Positions 1 through 6,498 are shown, numbered from the stretch's first letter. The stretch is 12,322 nucleotides of DNA from JAQVUB01 sp033809415 (GCA_033809415.1 JAPXLT010000130.1:1-12322), one strand, 5' to 3'. Numbers and translations: made by a program. Notes: a model not told the origin generated them from the sequence alone.

Positions 1-72
1 ACCCTGCCCCCTGCACCCTGCCCTCTGCACCCTGCACCCTGCACCCTGCCCCCTGCCACCTGCACCCTTCAA
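1..72. repeat. CCCTGCA heptamer tandem array
   Basis: Nine consecutive 7-bp units in perfect register (consensus ACCCTGC, with variants such as CCCCTGC, CCTCTGC and CACCTGC) end in ACCCTTCAA at 64-72. The array begins outside the window, so its full length is unknown. A shorter copy ending in the same ACCCTTCAA lies at 6496-6530. The complementary strand carries many GGG runs separated by about 4 nt, so it could form G-quadruplexes. It lies immediately upstream of the ribosome-binding site of the next gene (AAAGGA at 76-81). Confidence 0.9.
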
Positions 73-89
73 CATAAAGGAAACATGTT

Positions 90-1043
90 ATGTACGCAAT
101 GAAATTTGACGCAAATCGGAACTTCATCTGGACTGAGGTTCCCGACCCTGAACGGAAGGCCGGTGAAGTCATCATCGATATTCGAGCTGCCGGCCTGAAT
201 CGGGCAGACCTTTTGCAGTGCGCCGGAAATTATCCGCCACCTCCAGGCTGGCCGGAATGGCCCGGGCTCGAGTGCGCCGGCGTCATCAGCCAAGCCGGAG
301 CGGACAGCCGCTGGAAAGTCGGCGACCAAGTGTGCGCCCTGCTGGGCGGCGGCGGCTACGCGCAAAAAGTTGCTGTTCCGGAAGCGATGGTACTCCCCGT
401 GCCTCGCGGATTCTCGATGACCCAAGCTGCTGCACTGCCTGAAGTCTTCGCAACCGCCTGGCTGAATCTCATCATCGAAGCTGGACTGAAAAAAGACGAC
501 CGCATCCTGATCCAGGCAGGCGCCAGCGGACTGGGAATCGCAGCCATTCAACTGGCAAAAGCCTTTGGCGCTGAAGTCATCACGACTGTGGGAAACGAGC
601 AAAAAGAAGAAACGGTACGCAAGCTTGGCGCGGACATCGTGATCAACCGCAAAAAAGAAAAGATCAGCGCAGTGCTTGCGGAACATCCGATCGATATCGC
701 CCTGGATTGCGTTGGTGGTCCCGCGCTTGGCGAATGCTTCGATACAATGGCACGCGGCGGTCGCTGGATTCTGATCGCGACCCTGGCCGGCACGCAAACG
801 GAAATTTCCCTTCGCAGCGTTCTTAGCAAGGGACTTCGCCTGATCGGTAGCACCCTGCGCAGCCGAAGCACGGAAATGAAAGGCCGCATCCTTGCCGACC
901 TCGAGAGCAATCTCTGGCCGCTCTTTGAAAACAAGCAGATGCAGCCGTTTATATACCGCGTCCTGCCAATGACTGAAGCAGCCGAAGCGCATAGCATCCT
1001 CGAACGGCAGGAAAACATCGGCAAGGTCATCCTGGAAAACTAA
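90..1043 (+). CDS. PIG3-type NAD(P)H:quinone oxidoreductase (zinc-independent MDR family)
   Basis: This 317-residue protein belongs to the medium-chain dehydrogenase/reductase superfamily, which uses NAD(P)H to reduce quinones or activated enones in the cytosol. The segment NRADLLQ at residues 37-43, followed by the proline-rich YPPPPG, is the signature of the TP53I3/PIG3 quinone reductase branch, as are PEVFATAWLNL (118-128) and TLRSRS (255-260). The Rossmann nucleotide-binding loop is AGASGLG at 143-149. No structural or catalytic zinc cysteine cluster is visible, as expected for this branch. Length is normal for the family. The ATG at 90 is preceded by AAAGGA at 76-81; an ATG at 85 runs into a stop at once. 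The next gene lies 64 bp downstream, with a repeat fragment between, so co-transcription is possible but not certain. The physiological substrate cannot be read from the sequence. Confidence 0.9.
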   Translation: MYAMKFDANRNFIWTEVPDPERKAGEVIIDIRAAGLNRADLLQCAGNYPPPPGWPEWPGLECAGVISQAGADSRWKVGDQVCALLGGGGYAQKVAVPEAMVLPVPRGFSMTQAAALPEVFATAWLNLIIEAGLKKDDRILIQAGASGLGIAAIQLAKAFGAEVITTVGNEQKEETVRKLGADIVINRKKEKISAVLAEHPIDIALDCVGGPALGECFDTMARGGRWILIATLAGTQTEISLRSVLSKGLRLIGSTLRSRSTEMKGRILADLESNLWPLFENKQMQPFIYRVLPMTEAAEAHSILERQENIGKVILEN

Positions 1044-1061
1044 AACCGGCACTGCAAAAGA

Positions 1062-1090
1062 TTTTTTTAACAACGAAAAACACGAAAATT
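1062..1090. repeat. Half copy of the CACGAAA repeat family
   Basis: The sequence AACAACGAAAAACACGAAAA (1069-1088) matches one arm of the palindromic repeats found at 2823-2872 and 4678-4870. No inverted partner is present here. It sits in the 64-bp gap between the quinone oxidoreductase and the aldolase gene, following a T-rich run. Confidence 0.7.
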
Positions 1091-1107
1091 CAGCGGTAAA
1101 AAGAACT

Positions 1108-1866
1108 ATGGAAATCAATAATCTCGAAAAACTCAAAGCGAAGATGGCCTCTGGGCGTATGTGTGTAGGCACGGTGATTACTTTGTCAGACCCGGTCGTC
1201 AGTGAACTGGCCGGGGATTGTGGCATGGACTTCACCTGGATCGATGCGGAACATGCCCCGTTTTCCCTGGAAAATATCCAGGGACATGTGATGGCTTTGC
1301 GGGGCACGGATTGCGCACCGTTAGTACGTGTTGCCTGGAATGATCTGGCCATCCTGAAACCGGTGCTCGATCTGGCGCCGGCCGGCGTCATCATCCCCAT
1401 GGTCAACTCCGCCGAGGAAGCACGCGAAGCCGTCGCTTCATGCAAATATCCGCCCCGTGGAAAACGCGGTTGCGGAGTGCGCAGAGCCAACCGTTTCGGT
1501 CAAATCCCCTTCCCGGAATACTTGAAAATTTCCGAGAGTGAGCCGCTGGTAATTATCCAGATTGAACATATTGACGCGGTACGCAACCTCGATGCAATTC
1601 TGCAGGTACCCGGCATTGACAGCATCTGCATCGGACCTTTTGATCTGTCCGGTTCGATGGGAAAACTAGGTCAAACCAATGATCCGGAAGTCACTCGAGT
1701 CATCGAGGAAATTTGCCGAAAGACCTTGAAAGCCGGCCTTCTTCTTGGAACCGCCTCCGGCCCCTATGATGTCTGGAAAAAACGCGGTTTGAATTGGATC
1801 GCCATCACCTCAGACTGCGCTGGGATGATCAGCAACTATCGACAAATTATGGAAAACGCAAAATGA
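1108..1866 (+). CDS. HpcH/HpaI family class II pyruvate aldolase
   Basis: The 252-residue product belongs to the HpcH/HpaI metal-dependent aldolases. These reversibly split 2-keto-3-deoxy acids, or related 4-hydroxy-2-keto acids, into pyruvate and an aldehyde. The (beta/alpha)8 family motifs appear in order: DAEH at 46-49 with the catalytic histidine H49, PLVRV with the pyruvate-binding R74, QIEH with metal ligand E153, and GPFDLSGS with metal ligand D179. The spacing between these residues agrees with E. coli HpaI. Length is typical. There is only a weak purine stretch upstream of the ATG at 1108. The stop codon overlaps the start of the following dehydrogenase (ATGA at 1863-1866), so the two are translationally coupled and probably act in one pathway, for example sugar-acid breakdown. 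Relatives include 2-keto-3-deoxy-L-rhamnonate aldolase and 2-dehydro-3-deoxyglucarate aldolase; which substrate applies here is unknown. Confidence 0.92.
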   Translation: MEINNLEKLKAKMASGRMCVGTVITLSDPVVSELAGDCGMDFTWIDAEHAPFSLENIQGHVMALRGTDCAPLVRVAWNDLAILKPVLDLAPAGVIIPMVNSAEEAREAVASCKYPPRGKRGCGVRRANRFGQIPFPEYLKISESEPLVIIQIEHIDAVRNLDAILQVPGIDSICIGPFDLSGSMGKLGQTNDPEVTRVIEEICRKTLKAGLLLGTASGPYDVWKKRGLNWIAITSDCAGMISNYRQIMENAK

Positions 1867-2804
1867 AAACTGCCCTGATAAGCGCTGACGAACCTGGACA
1901 AGTTCCACAAATCCATCTGGATGCCATCCGCTCGATAGGCATGGAGCTGGTCTGCCGCAACTGCACCACACGTGAAGAACTCATCGAGTTGGCTGCCGAT
2001 GCCGATATTCTCTGGATGTTCGGCGTTTGCAAACCGCTCACTGCCGAAGTACTCGATCAACTGCCAAAATGTCGTGCCATCTTCCGCAGCGGCAGTGGGG
2101 TTGACGCACTGCCCTGGCAACGCGCCACCGAAAAGGGGATCGCCATCTGCAACTCTCCGGAATCGATTGCCGAGGCCGTTGCCGAACACGCCGCGGCACT
2201 GCTGCTCGCCCTGGCCAAAAAAATCCAGTTGCACAGCCGCGCCATTCCTGCCGGCGGCTGGCTGGCGGCCAGCGAAGAGACAACATCCCGTCATCTCAGT
2301 GGACGTACTCTCGGTCTAGTTGGCTATGGGCGCATTGCCCGTTTTGTTGAAACTATGCTTTCCGGCTTCCGCCTGAAAATCATTCATCACGATCCCCTTT
2401 CGCCGGCATCCGTTCCCCTTGATGAACTTCTCCAGACAGCGGACTTCATTTCGCTGCATTGCCCCCTGACCGATGACACTAGGCATATGATTGGCAAGAA
2501 GCAATTCCAGCAGATGAAACGTGATGCGTTGCTGATCAACACATCACGCGGTGCAGTCGTTGACGAATCCGCACTGGTTGACGCATTGAATCAGGGAATC
2601 ATTGCCGGTGCAGCCCTGGATGTGACCGAAAAGGAGCCGCTGGAAAAGGATAGCCTCCTGCGCGGCATGGCAAACGTCATCATCACTTCGCATATCGCTG
2701 CCTTTACCGACGATTTTAACAAAAATTTCTGGGAATGCTCCGTCAATAAACTAAAAGAATTGATGAAGGGCGACTTCAAAAACGTCAGCATCAATCTGAA
2801 ATAA
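1863..2804 (+). CDS. D-2-hydroxyacid dehydrogenase (NAD-dependent, SerA/PGDH-like)
   Basis: This is a 313-residue member of the D-isomer-specific 2-hydroxyacid dehydrogenases, which interconvert 2-keto acids and D-2-hydroxyacids with NAD(P)H. The cofactor domain has GYGRIA at 154-159, with an acidic residue (D177 in HHDP) at the end of the second strand, which favours NAD. The family signature region follows: HCPLTDDTRHMI at 199-210, NTSRGAVVDESAL at 226-238 with catalytic R229, DVTEKEP with E258, and SHIAA with H277. The start is the ATG at 1863, which overlaps the aldolase stop by 4 bp; an in-frame ATG at 1794 would lie deep inside the aldolase gene and is rejected. The coupling suggests it reduces or oxidises the product of the aldolase step. 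It could equally be a hydroxypyruvate/glyoxylate reductase or phosphoglycerate dehydrogenase paralogue. Confidence 0.9.
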   Translation: MKTALISADEPGQVPQIHLDAIRSIGMELVCRNCTTREELIELAADADILWMFGVCKPLTAEVLDQLPKCRAIFRSGSGVDALPWQRATEKGIAICNSPESIAEAVAEHAAALLLALAKKIQLHSRAIPAGGWLAASEETTSRHLSGRTLGLVGYGRIARFVETMLSGFRLKIIHHDPLSPASVPLDELLQTADFISLHCPLTDDTRHMIGKKQFQQMKRDALLINTSRGAVVDESALVDALNQGIIAGAALDVTEKEPLEKDSLLRGMANVIITSHIAAFTDDFNKNFWECSVNKLKELMKGDFKNVSINLK

Positions 2805-2822
2805 AAACGCCAGACATCTCAG

Positions 2823-2872
2823 TTTAAAACCACGAAAGGCACGAAAAATTTCGTGCCTTTCGTGGTTTAAAA
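2823..2872. repeat. Perfect 20-bp palindrome between convergent genes, possible bidirectional terminator
   Basis: Arms at 2827-2846 and 2849-2868 are perfect inverted repeats built from CCACGAAAGGCACGAAA, with a 2-nt centre. The same 7-mer TTTAAAA flanks the core on both sides (2823-2829 and 2866-2872). The element occupies the gap between the dehydrogenase and the convergent Gfo/Idh/MocA gene, where a hairpin could stop transcription from both sides. The T tracts are short, so terminator function is only plausible. It belongs to a repeat family with other copies in this window. Confidence 0.85.
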
Positions 2873-2901
2873 GCAGGAATACGGGTGCCAATCTGTCTGT
2901 G

Positions 2902-4182
2902 TCAGAGTATTTTTCCGGTCTGCACGTTGACCAGCTTGCCGCCGGCTCGGATGCTGTCCATAACCGAGATGCCTACCAGGACTGCTTGAATACCATCTTC
3001 CATGGGAGCGCGCTGACCGAGGGGATCGGCTTCCATTCCACAGAACAGTGCTTCCCGCAAGGCGGGATCAGCCCCACCATGTCCTCCTGAGACTTGGACT
3101 TCGGGGATGTGCTCGATCTTCTTGCCCATTTCCGTCAGCATGAAAAATTTGCGGGAGTCATCTTGGTCTTCGCCATCATTTGCAAGGCTGACTTCCTTGG
3201 CGCTATTTTTATGGCCAATCGCCCAGCTTGTTCCGTAGCGCATGATATATTCCAGGCGTCCCTCGGTTCCTTCCACCGCAATGTGCATGCTTTCATAGGA
3301 CGCATAGGCAATCAGGGAATAGCTGGCAATGATCCCATTCTCGAAGGCCATCGTTGCGGCATAGGTGTCGGGGATGTCAATTTTCCGGTCGAAGACACAT
3401 CCATCACGATAATAATGATCCGCCTTCTCGGCCTCCCGGTAAAGAATACGATTGTGTTCACTGGCAAAAACATCCGCGTAAAATTCACAATCGCCGACAA
3501 ACGCACAGTTCGAGCAACGCTTGCCCCGGAACGGGCCTTTGCGTCCATAGAACGACAAGGCACCCTGGCCAGTGACCGTTTTGACTCTGGAATCCGCGAA
3601 CCAGTTGATCAGGTCAAAATGATGGGATGCCTTATGGATCAGCAAGCTGCCAGTATTGTCAAAGCGACGGTGCCAGCGCCGGAAATAATCCGCGCCATGA
3701 AAGCGATCCAGCGTTTCGGTAAACTGAATATGCAAAACTTTGCCAATGGCGCCATTCTGCAGCAGTTCCTTGAATTTGGCCATATCCGGACCAAACCGCA
3801 TATTGTGGGTGACATAGGCCGGAGCGCTGCTGCGCGCGGCAGCCTTGCGAATCGCCAAGCATTGTTCCCGGGTCGTGCACAGGGGTTTTTCTGAATAGAC
3901 TGCAATGTTCCGCTTCAGGCATTCCAGTACATATTCTGCATGCGTATTGTCCTTGCTTGCAACAATGACGCCATCCGGCTTCGCCGTGTCAAGCATTTCC
4001 TTGAAATCGGAAAAAACCGGGATGTCAGGCCGTTTGAGTATTTGCTTGCAGGCTTCACAGCGCAACGGATTGATATCATAAAGCCCGACAAGCTCGATCC
4101 GACCCGGAAATTCCTTCATGATCGGCTCGGCATAACTCGCAGTGCCGCGGCCGCCCGTTCCGACAATACAAAAACGCTTCAT
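2902..4182 (-). CDS. Gfo/Idh/MocA family NAD(P)-dependent oxidoreductase
   Basis: The 426-residue product has the N-terminal Rossmann fold of this sugar-oxidoreductase family: GTGGRG at 8-13, an acidic D36 after the second strand, and the family motif SEKPLCTT at 97-104. The C-terminal alpha/beta domain carries HKASHHFDLINW at 183-194, where the catalytic and substrate-binding histidines normally lie, and GGHGGAD at 366-372. Members oxidise or epimerise sugars, inositols or amino-sugar derivatives. A small cysteine group (C223, C226, C232, with C262 further on) interrupts the second domain; its role is unknown. The start at 4182 is chosen because AGGAG (complement of 4189-4193) lies 6 nt upstream; an upstream in-frame ATG at 4254 would add 24 unrelated residues. 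It lies 104 bp downstream of rpmA on the same strand and may receive read-through from it. The substrate cannot be assigned. Confidence 0.9.
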   Translation of the reverse strand: MKRFCIVGTGGRGTASYAEPIMKEFPGRIELVGLYDINPLRCEACKQILKRPDIPVFSDFKEMLDTAKPDGVIVASKDNTHAEYVLECLKRNIAVYSEKPLCTTREQCLAIRKAAARSSAPAYVTHNMRFGPDMAKFKELLQNGAIGKVLHIQFTETLDRFHGADYFRRWHRRFDNTGSLLIHKASHHFDLINWFADSRVKTVTGQGALSFYGRKGPFRGKRCSNCAFVGDCEFYADVFASEHNRILYREAEKADHYYRDGCVFDRKIDIPDTYAATMAFENGIIASYSLIAYASYESMHIAVEGTEGRLEYIMRYGTSWAIGHKNSAKEVSLANDGEDQDDSRKFFMLTEMGKKIEHIPEVQVSGGHGGADPALREALFCGMEADPLGQRAPMEDGIQAVLVGISVMDSIRAGGKLVNVQTGKIL

Positions 4183-4216
4183 GCTTGACTCCTCTGACCG
4201 ATTGCCCCATGAAAAC

Positions 4217-4266
4217 CAAAAAGCCGGAATTTCCAGCAACGCAAAGCGCCCCAAAAAAACCGGCTT
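4217..4266 (-). terminator. Weak candidate terminator between rpmA and the Gfo/Idh/MocA gene
   Basis: Read on the minus strand, AGCCGG (4265-4260) can pair with CCGGCT (4227-4222), followed by a short T run (4222-4218). The loop is over 30 nt and itself contains a T7 run. The structure is imperfect and may only attenuate rpmA transcription ahead of the downstream gene. Confidence 0.3.
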
Positions 4267-4286
4267 CTACCAAGCTAGCAGAAGTT

Positions 4287-4544
4287 TTACTCTGTAGCTA
4301 CAGCAGGAATTACATTGATCTTGCGGCTGGATTTCACAAACTCGACCGTTCCATCGCAGAGTGCATAAACGGTAAAATCACGCCCCAGACCTGTATTTTT
4401 CCCGGGATGAAATTTGGTGCCGCATTGGCGAATAATAATACTGCCGGCAGTGACTTTCTGCCCGCCGTAGGCTTTGACACCACGGTATTTTGGATTGCTG
4501 TCGCGACCGTTACGGCTTGAAGATTGACCTTTTTTATGTGCCAT
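4287..4544 (-). CDS. rpmA: 50S ribosomal protein L27
   Basis: This 85-residue protein is bacterial L27, which binds 23S rRNA near the peptidyl-transferase centre of the large subunit. The N-terminus MAHKKG, then SSRNGRDSNPK (8-18), GVKAYGGQ (22-29), GSIIIRQCGTKFHPG (34-48) and the GLGRDFTVYAL segment (52-62) are diagnostic. Length matches the family. The start at 4544 begins directly with MAHKKG and is preceded by GGAGG (complement of 4551-4555). There is no N-terminal propeptide of the kind removed by Prp in Firmicutes. rplU (L21), the usual upstream partner, is not adjacent: upstream lie a promoter, an inserted repeat element and the divergent tatD gene. Confidence 0.97.
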   Translation of the reverse strand: MAHKKGQSSSRNGRDSNPKYRGVKAYGGQKVTAGSIIIRQCGTKFHPGKNTGLGRDFTVYALCDGTVEFVKSSRKINVIPAVATE

Positions 4545-4597
4545 AAAACACCTCCGATGTTGGATATGTGTGAATGCGTTCAAAGAGAGAAAATGTT

Positions 4598-4625
4598 AAT
4601 ATAACCCTTTTTCAAAATAGTGCAA
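4598..4625 (-). promoter_or_regulatory. Probable sigma-70 promoter of rpmA
   Basis: On the minus strand, TTGCAC (4625-4620) and TATATT (4603-4598) are separated by 16 bp. This matches the -35 (4/6) and -10 (5/6) consensus and points at rpmA, whose start is 53 bp beyond the -10 box. It implies that rpmA is transcribed independently of rplU. Confidence 0.55.
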
Positions 4626-4677
4626 TTCAAGCATAAAAAATCTTCAGAAAAAAAGTGGCAAAAAAAGTGGCAAAAGC

Positions 4678-4870
4678 GTAATGCGTCAGTAACCTGGGTA
4701 AGCAAGAAATTCTTTTTGAACAACGAAATGCCCGAAAGGACACGAAAAAATTTCATGGAAGCGGCTTTTTCTGCGAGGAAAAGCCATATTTTCCATGAAA
4801 TTTTTTCGTGTCCATTAGTGTTTTTAGTTGTAAAAAAAGCCCCTGTCAGCCAGTTTTACTGTTGCATTAC
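4678..4870. mobile_element. 193-bp MITE-like palindromic element with 7-bp target duplication
   Basis: The outer ends are inverted repeats: GTAATGCGTCAGTAA at 4678-4692 and its complement at 4856-4870, matching at 13 of 15 positions. Further in, ACAAC (4720-4724) faces GTTGT (4827-4831), and a perfect 23-bp inverted pair lies at 4738-4760 and 4791-4813. A small inner stem (GGCTTTT at 4763-4769, AAAAGCC at 4779-4785) closes the centre. The direct repeat CAAAAGC flanks the element exactly (4671-4677 and 4871-4877), as left by transposition. No transposase is encoded, so it would be a non-autonomous element. It sits between the divergent rpmA and tatD promoters, 10 bp upstream of the tatD -35 box. 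A single arm of the same family is at 10920-10991. Confidence 0.8.
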
Positions 4871-4880
4871 CAAAAGCCGC

Positions 4881-4909
4881 TTGAAAAGGTCTTGTAAAAA
4901 GGCTATCTT
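4881..4909 (+). promoter_or_regulatory. Probable sigma-70 promoter of the tatD-family gene
   Basis: TTGAAA (4881-4886) and TATCTT (4904-4909) are separated by exactly 17 bp. They lie about 40 bp upstream of the TatD start codon and 3 bp to the right of the CAAAAGC duplication of the inserted element, so that insertion removed or replaced whatever lay immediately upstream of the promoter. Confidence 0.5.
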
Positions 4910-4948
4910 CTCAGCACGCCCCGAAAATCCTCTCGATCCCTCTGTCTT

Positions 4949-5794
4949 ATGCCGGAAACTCTGCCAAGCTCCCCCAAATGGAATTTTTCGCCTGGACTCT
5001 ACGATGTCCATGCGCATCTGGCCGACTTGCGCCTGCAAGCGACTCTGCCGCAGATTCTGCTGCGTTGTGCAACTGAATTGCAGGCTGTTCTGGTCAATGC
5101 CGCAAAAGTTTCCGAATGGGACACGGTGCTCGAGCTGTCCGAGAATCCAGGCATTTACGCCGCCTTGGGGGTGCATCCTTTTTACCTTAAAGAACGCCCG
5201 CAGGATTGTTTCCATCAATTGCGGAAAAAGTTGCTGCATCCTCCGCAAAACAGCAAAGTCCTGGCCATAGGCGAAATCGGCCTGGACTTCTGGAATGGAC
5301 GCGATGATGCCGAAGATCAATTGGCTGCATTGAGTGAACAGCTGCTGATCGCCCAACAGCTACAGCTGCCAGTTATCCTGCATAACCGCAAAGCCTGGCC
5401 AGATTTTTTCGCACTGCTGAAAAGACTGCGCATCACGACGCTCCGGGGTGTCTGCCACCATTTCAATGCCAGTGCAGAAATTGCCCGTCAGGCACTCGAT
5501 TATGGGCTGTTCCTGTCCTTTTGCGGACCATTAACCTGGCCGGAGTCAAAGCGTTTGCACAAACTGGCAGCCACAGTTCCTCTTGACCGTATTCTAGTGG
5601 AAACCGACTGTCCGGACCTTCCGCCGCAATCCTGCCGGGGCGCTGAAAGCCGTCCTTGGATGGTCGCCGAAATCATGGGCACCATTGCGGGACTTCGCAA
5701 AATATCCATGGAAAAACTTGCGGAGCAGATCGCTGCAAACTGGACAACTCTTTTCTGTCAGACTTGCAAACAAACCACTCTGAAAGTATTGTAA
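4949..5794 (+). CDS. TatD family metal-dependent hydrolase (putative DNase)
   Basis: The 281-residue protein is a TatD-type member of the amidohydrolase superfamily, a divalent-metal TIM-barrel family with 3'-5' DNase or RNase activity in characterised members. The metal ligands appear in order: HAH at 21-23 (in YDVHAHLAD), E109 in AIGEIGLDF, H145 in LPVILHNRKAW, H170 in GVCHHF, and D220 in ETDCPDL. The GVHP motif at 74-77 also fits. Length is a little above the usual 255-265 residues because of about 15 extra N-terminal residues. The ATG at 4949 lacks a visible Shine-Dalgarno sequence, so the exact start is uncertain. It is followed 66 bp later by the thioredoxin-like gene, with a hairpin between. 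Cysteines are more numerous near the C-terminus (C270, C273) than I would expect for this family, without clear meaning. Confidence 0.9.
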   Translation: MPETLPSSPKWNFSPGLYDVHAHLADLRLQATLPQILLRCATELQAVLVNAAKVSEWDTVLELSENPGIYAALGVHPFYLKERPQDCFHQLRKKLLHPPQNSKVLAIGEIGLDFWNGRDDAEDQLAALSEQLLIAQQLQLPVILHNRKAWPDFFALLKRLRITTLRGVCHHFNASAEIARQALDYGLFLSFCGPLTWPESKRLHKLAATVPLDRILVETDCPDLPPQSCRGAESRPWMVAEIMGTIAGLRKISMEKLAEQIAANWTTLFCQTCKQTTLKVL

Positions 5795-5803
5795 AAATAA
5801 GAC

Positions 5804-5824
5804 TTGCGGAACACTCTTCCGCAA
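5804..5824 (+). promoter_or_regulatory. Small hairpin between tatD and the thioredoxin-like gene
   Basis: TTGCGGAA (5804-5811) and TTCCGCAA (5817-5824) form a perfect 8-bp stem with a 5-nt loop, 10 bp after the TatD stop codon. No T tract follows, so it is not a standard intrinsic terminator. It might stabilise the upstream transcript end or partially attenuate read-through. Confidence 0.4.
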
Positions 5825-5860
5825 CTAGTCATTTCAATCAAACACACAAAGGAGTCCCTG

Positions 5861-6337
5861 ATGTCTACTAAAACTCTTCTCATTTCTTTTGCAGCGTTGC
5901 TGCTGGGCGTGTCACTCTCCCGGGCAGCGGAGAATCTGGCTGCCATTCCCAGCAGCGGTCCCACGACGCCAACGGGCTGGTACGATGACTATGACCTGGC
6001 TCTGAAAGCTGCCCAGACCGCTCAGAAAAAGCTGTACATTCTATTTACCGGCTCGGACTGGTGTGGCTGGTGCAAAAAGCTCAAGGCAGATGTCCTTGAT
6101 ACGAACAGTTTCAAGGAGTTTGCCGCCGGAAAGCTGATCCTGCTCTATATTGATCTTCCTTCACCGAAAGTCAAAATGACAGAAGAGCTGCGCAAAAGCA
6201 ACCAAAAACTGGCGGAAAAATTCCGCGTGCGCGGATACCCGACATCCGTTCTGCTGGATGCACAGGGCGAGGAAATCAGCAAGATTTCGGGTGCCCCAGC
6301 CGACTACCTCGACCGCCTGAAAAAAGCCGCCGAGTAA
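5861..6337 (+). CDS. Exported thioredoxin-fold protein with CGWC active site
   Basis: This is a 158-residue protein with an N-terminal signal peptide: a lysine at residue 4, a hydrophobic stretch to about residue 19 and a likely cleavage after SRA at 20-22. The mature part is a thioredoxin fold of the Thioredoxin_7/DsbD-gamma-like type, with the redox motif SDWCGWCKKL (C68, C71) and the cis-proline region RGYPTSV (P127). It is expected to act in the periplasm as a disulfide reductase or isomerase, or in cytochrome c maturation. The start at 5861 follows AAAGGAG (5848-5854) at 6 nt; an in-frame upstream ATG at 5804 lies inside a hairpin, lacks a signal-peptide-like start and is rejected. The gene ends 20 bp before a strong intrinsic terminator. 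The redox partner is not in the window. Confidence 0.88.
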   Translation: MSTKTLLISFAALLLGVSLSRAAENLAAIPSSGPTTPTGWYDDYDLALKAAQTAQKKLYILFTGSDWCGWCKKLKADVLDTNSFKEFAAGKLILLYIDLPSPKVKMTEELRKSNQKLAEKFRVRGYPTSVLLDAQGEEISKISGAPADYLDRLKKAAE

Positions 6338-6357
6338 ACATCAGCACCATAAACAAG

Positions 6358-6402
6358 CAGGGTCTGCATCCCCATTCAACCGGATGCAGACCCTGATTTT
6401 TT
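6358..6402 (+). terminator. Intrinsic terminator of the thioredoxin-like gene
   Basis: A 14-bp perfect stem (6358-6371 and 6382-6395, CAGGGTCTGCATCC and its complement) with a 10-nt loop is followed by ATTTTTTC. This is a textbook Rho-independent terminator 20 bp after the stop codon. Confidence 0.93.
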
Positions 6403-6424
6403 CAGTAACTAGAGGGCGCCAAAA

Positions 6425-6498
6425 AGGTTTTTAACCACGAAAGGCACAAAAAAGCACGAACTTTCGTGCCTTTTCGTGTATTTCGTGGTTAAAAACCT
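6425..6498. repeat. 36-bp-arm imperfect palindrome of the CACGAAA family
   Basis: The arms at 6425-6460 and 6463-6498 are inverted repeats with four mismatches; the outer 18 bp (AGGTTTTTAACCACGAAA) pair perfectly. The inner part repeats the CACGAA motif. It joins directly to the heptamer array at 6496, forming a composite spacer between the convergent thioredoxin-like and acidic hypothetical genes. Confidence 0.9.

Noticed and set aside
1..72. CRISPR array
   Set aside because: The units are contiguous 7-mers without spacers, and no cas-like gene is present.
69..1490. Long open frame on the minus strand (473 codons)
   Set aside because: It runs antisense across two well-supported genes (quinone oxidoreductase and aldolase), shows no recognisable motif and has the composition of a shadow frame.
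3094..3894. 266-codon open frame on the plus strand
   Set aside because: It is entirely antisense to the Gfo/Idh/MocA gene, which has clear family motifs and a good ribosome-binding site.
4183..4254. Longer N-terminus for the Gfo/Idh/MocA protein starting at 4254
   Set aside because: The added 24 residues precede the Rossmann strand, cover the AGGAG ribosome-binding site and do not resemble the family.
4620..5270. 216-codon open frame on the plus strand
   Set aside because: It reads through the palindromic element and then overlaps the TatD gene out of frame; its residues are low-complexity and lysine-rich at first, with no ribosome-binding site.
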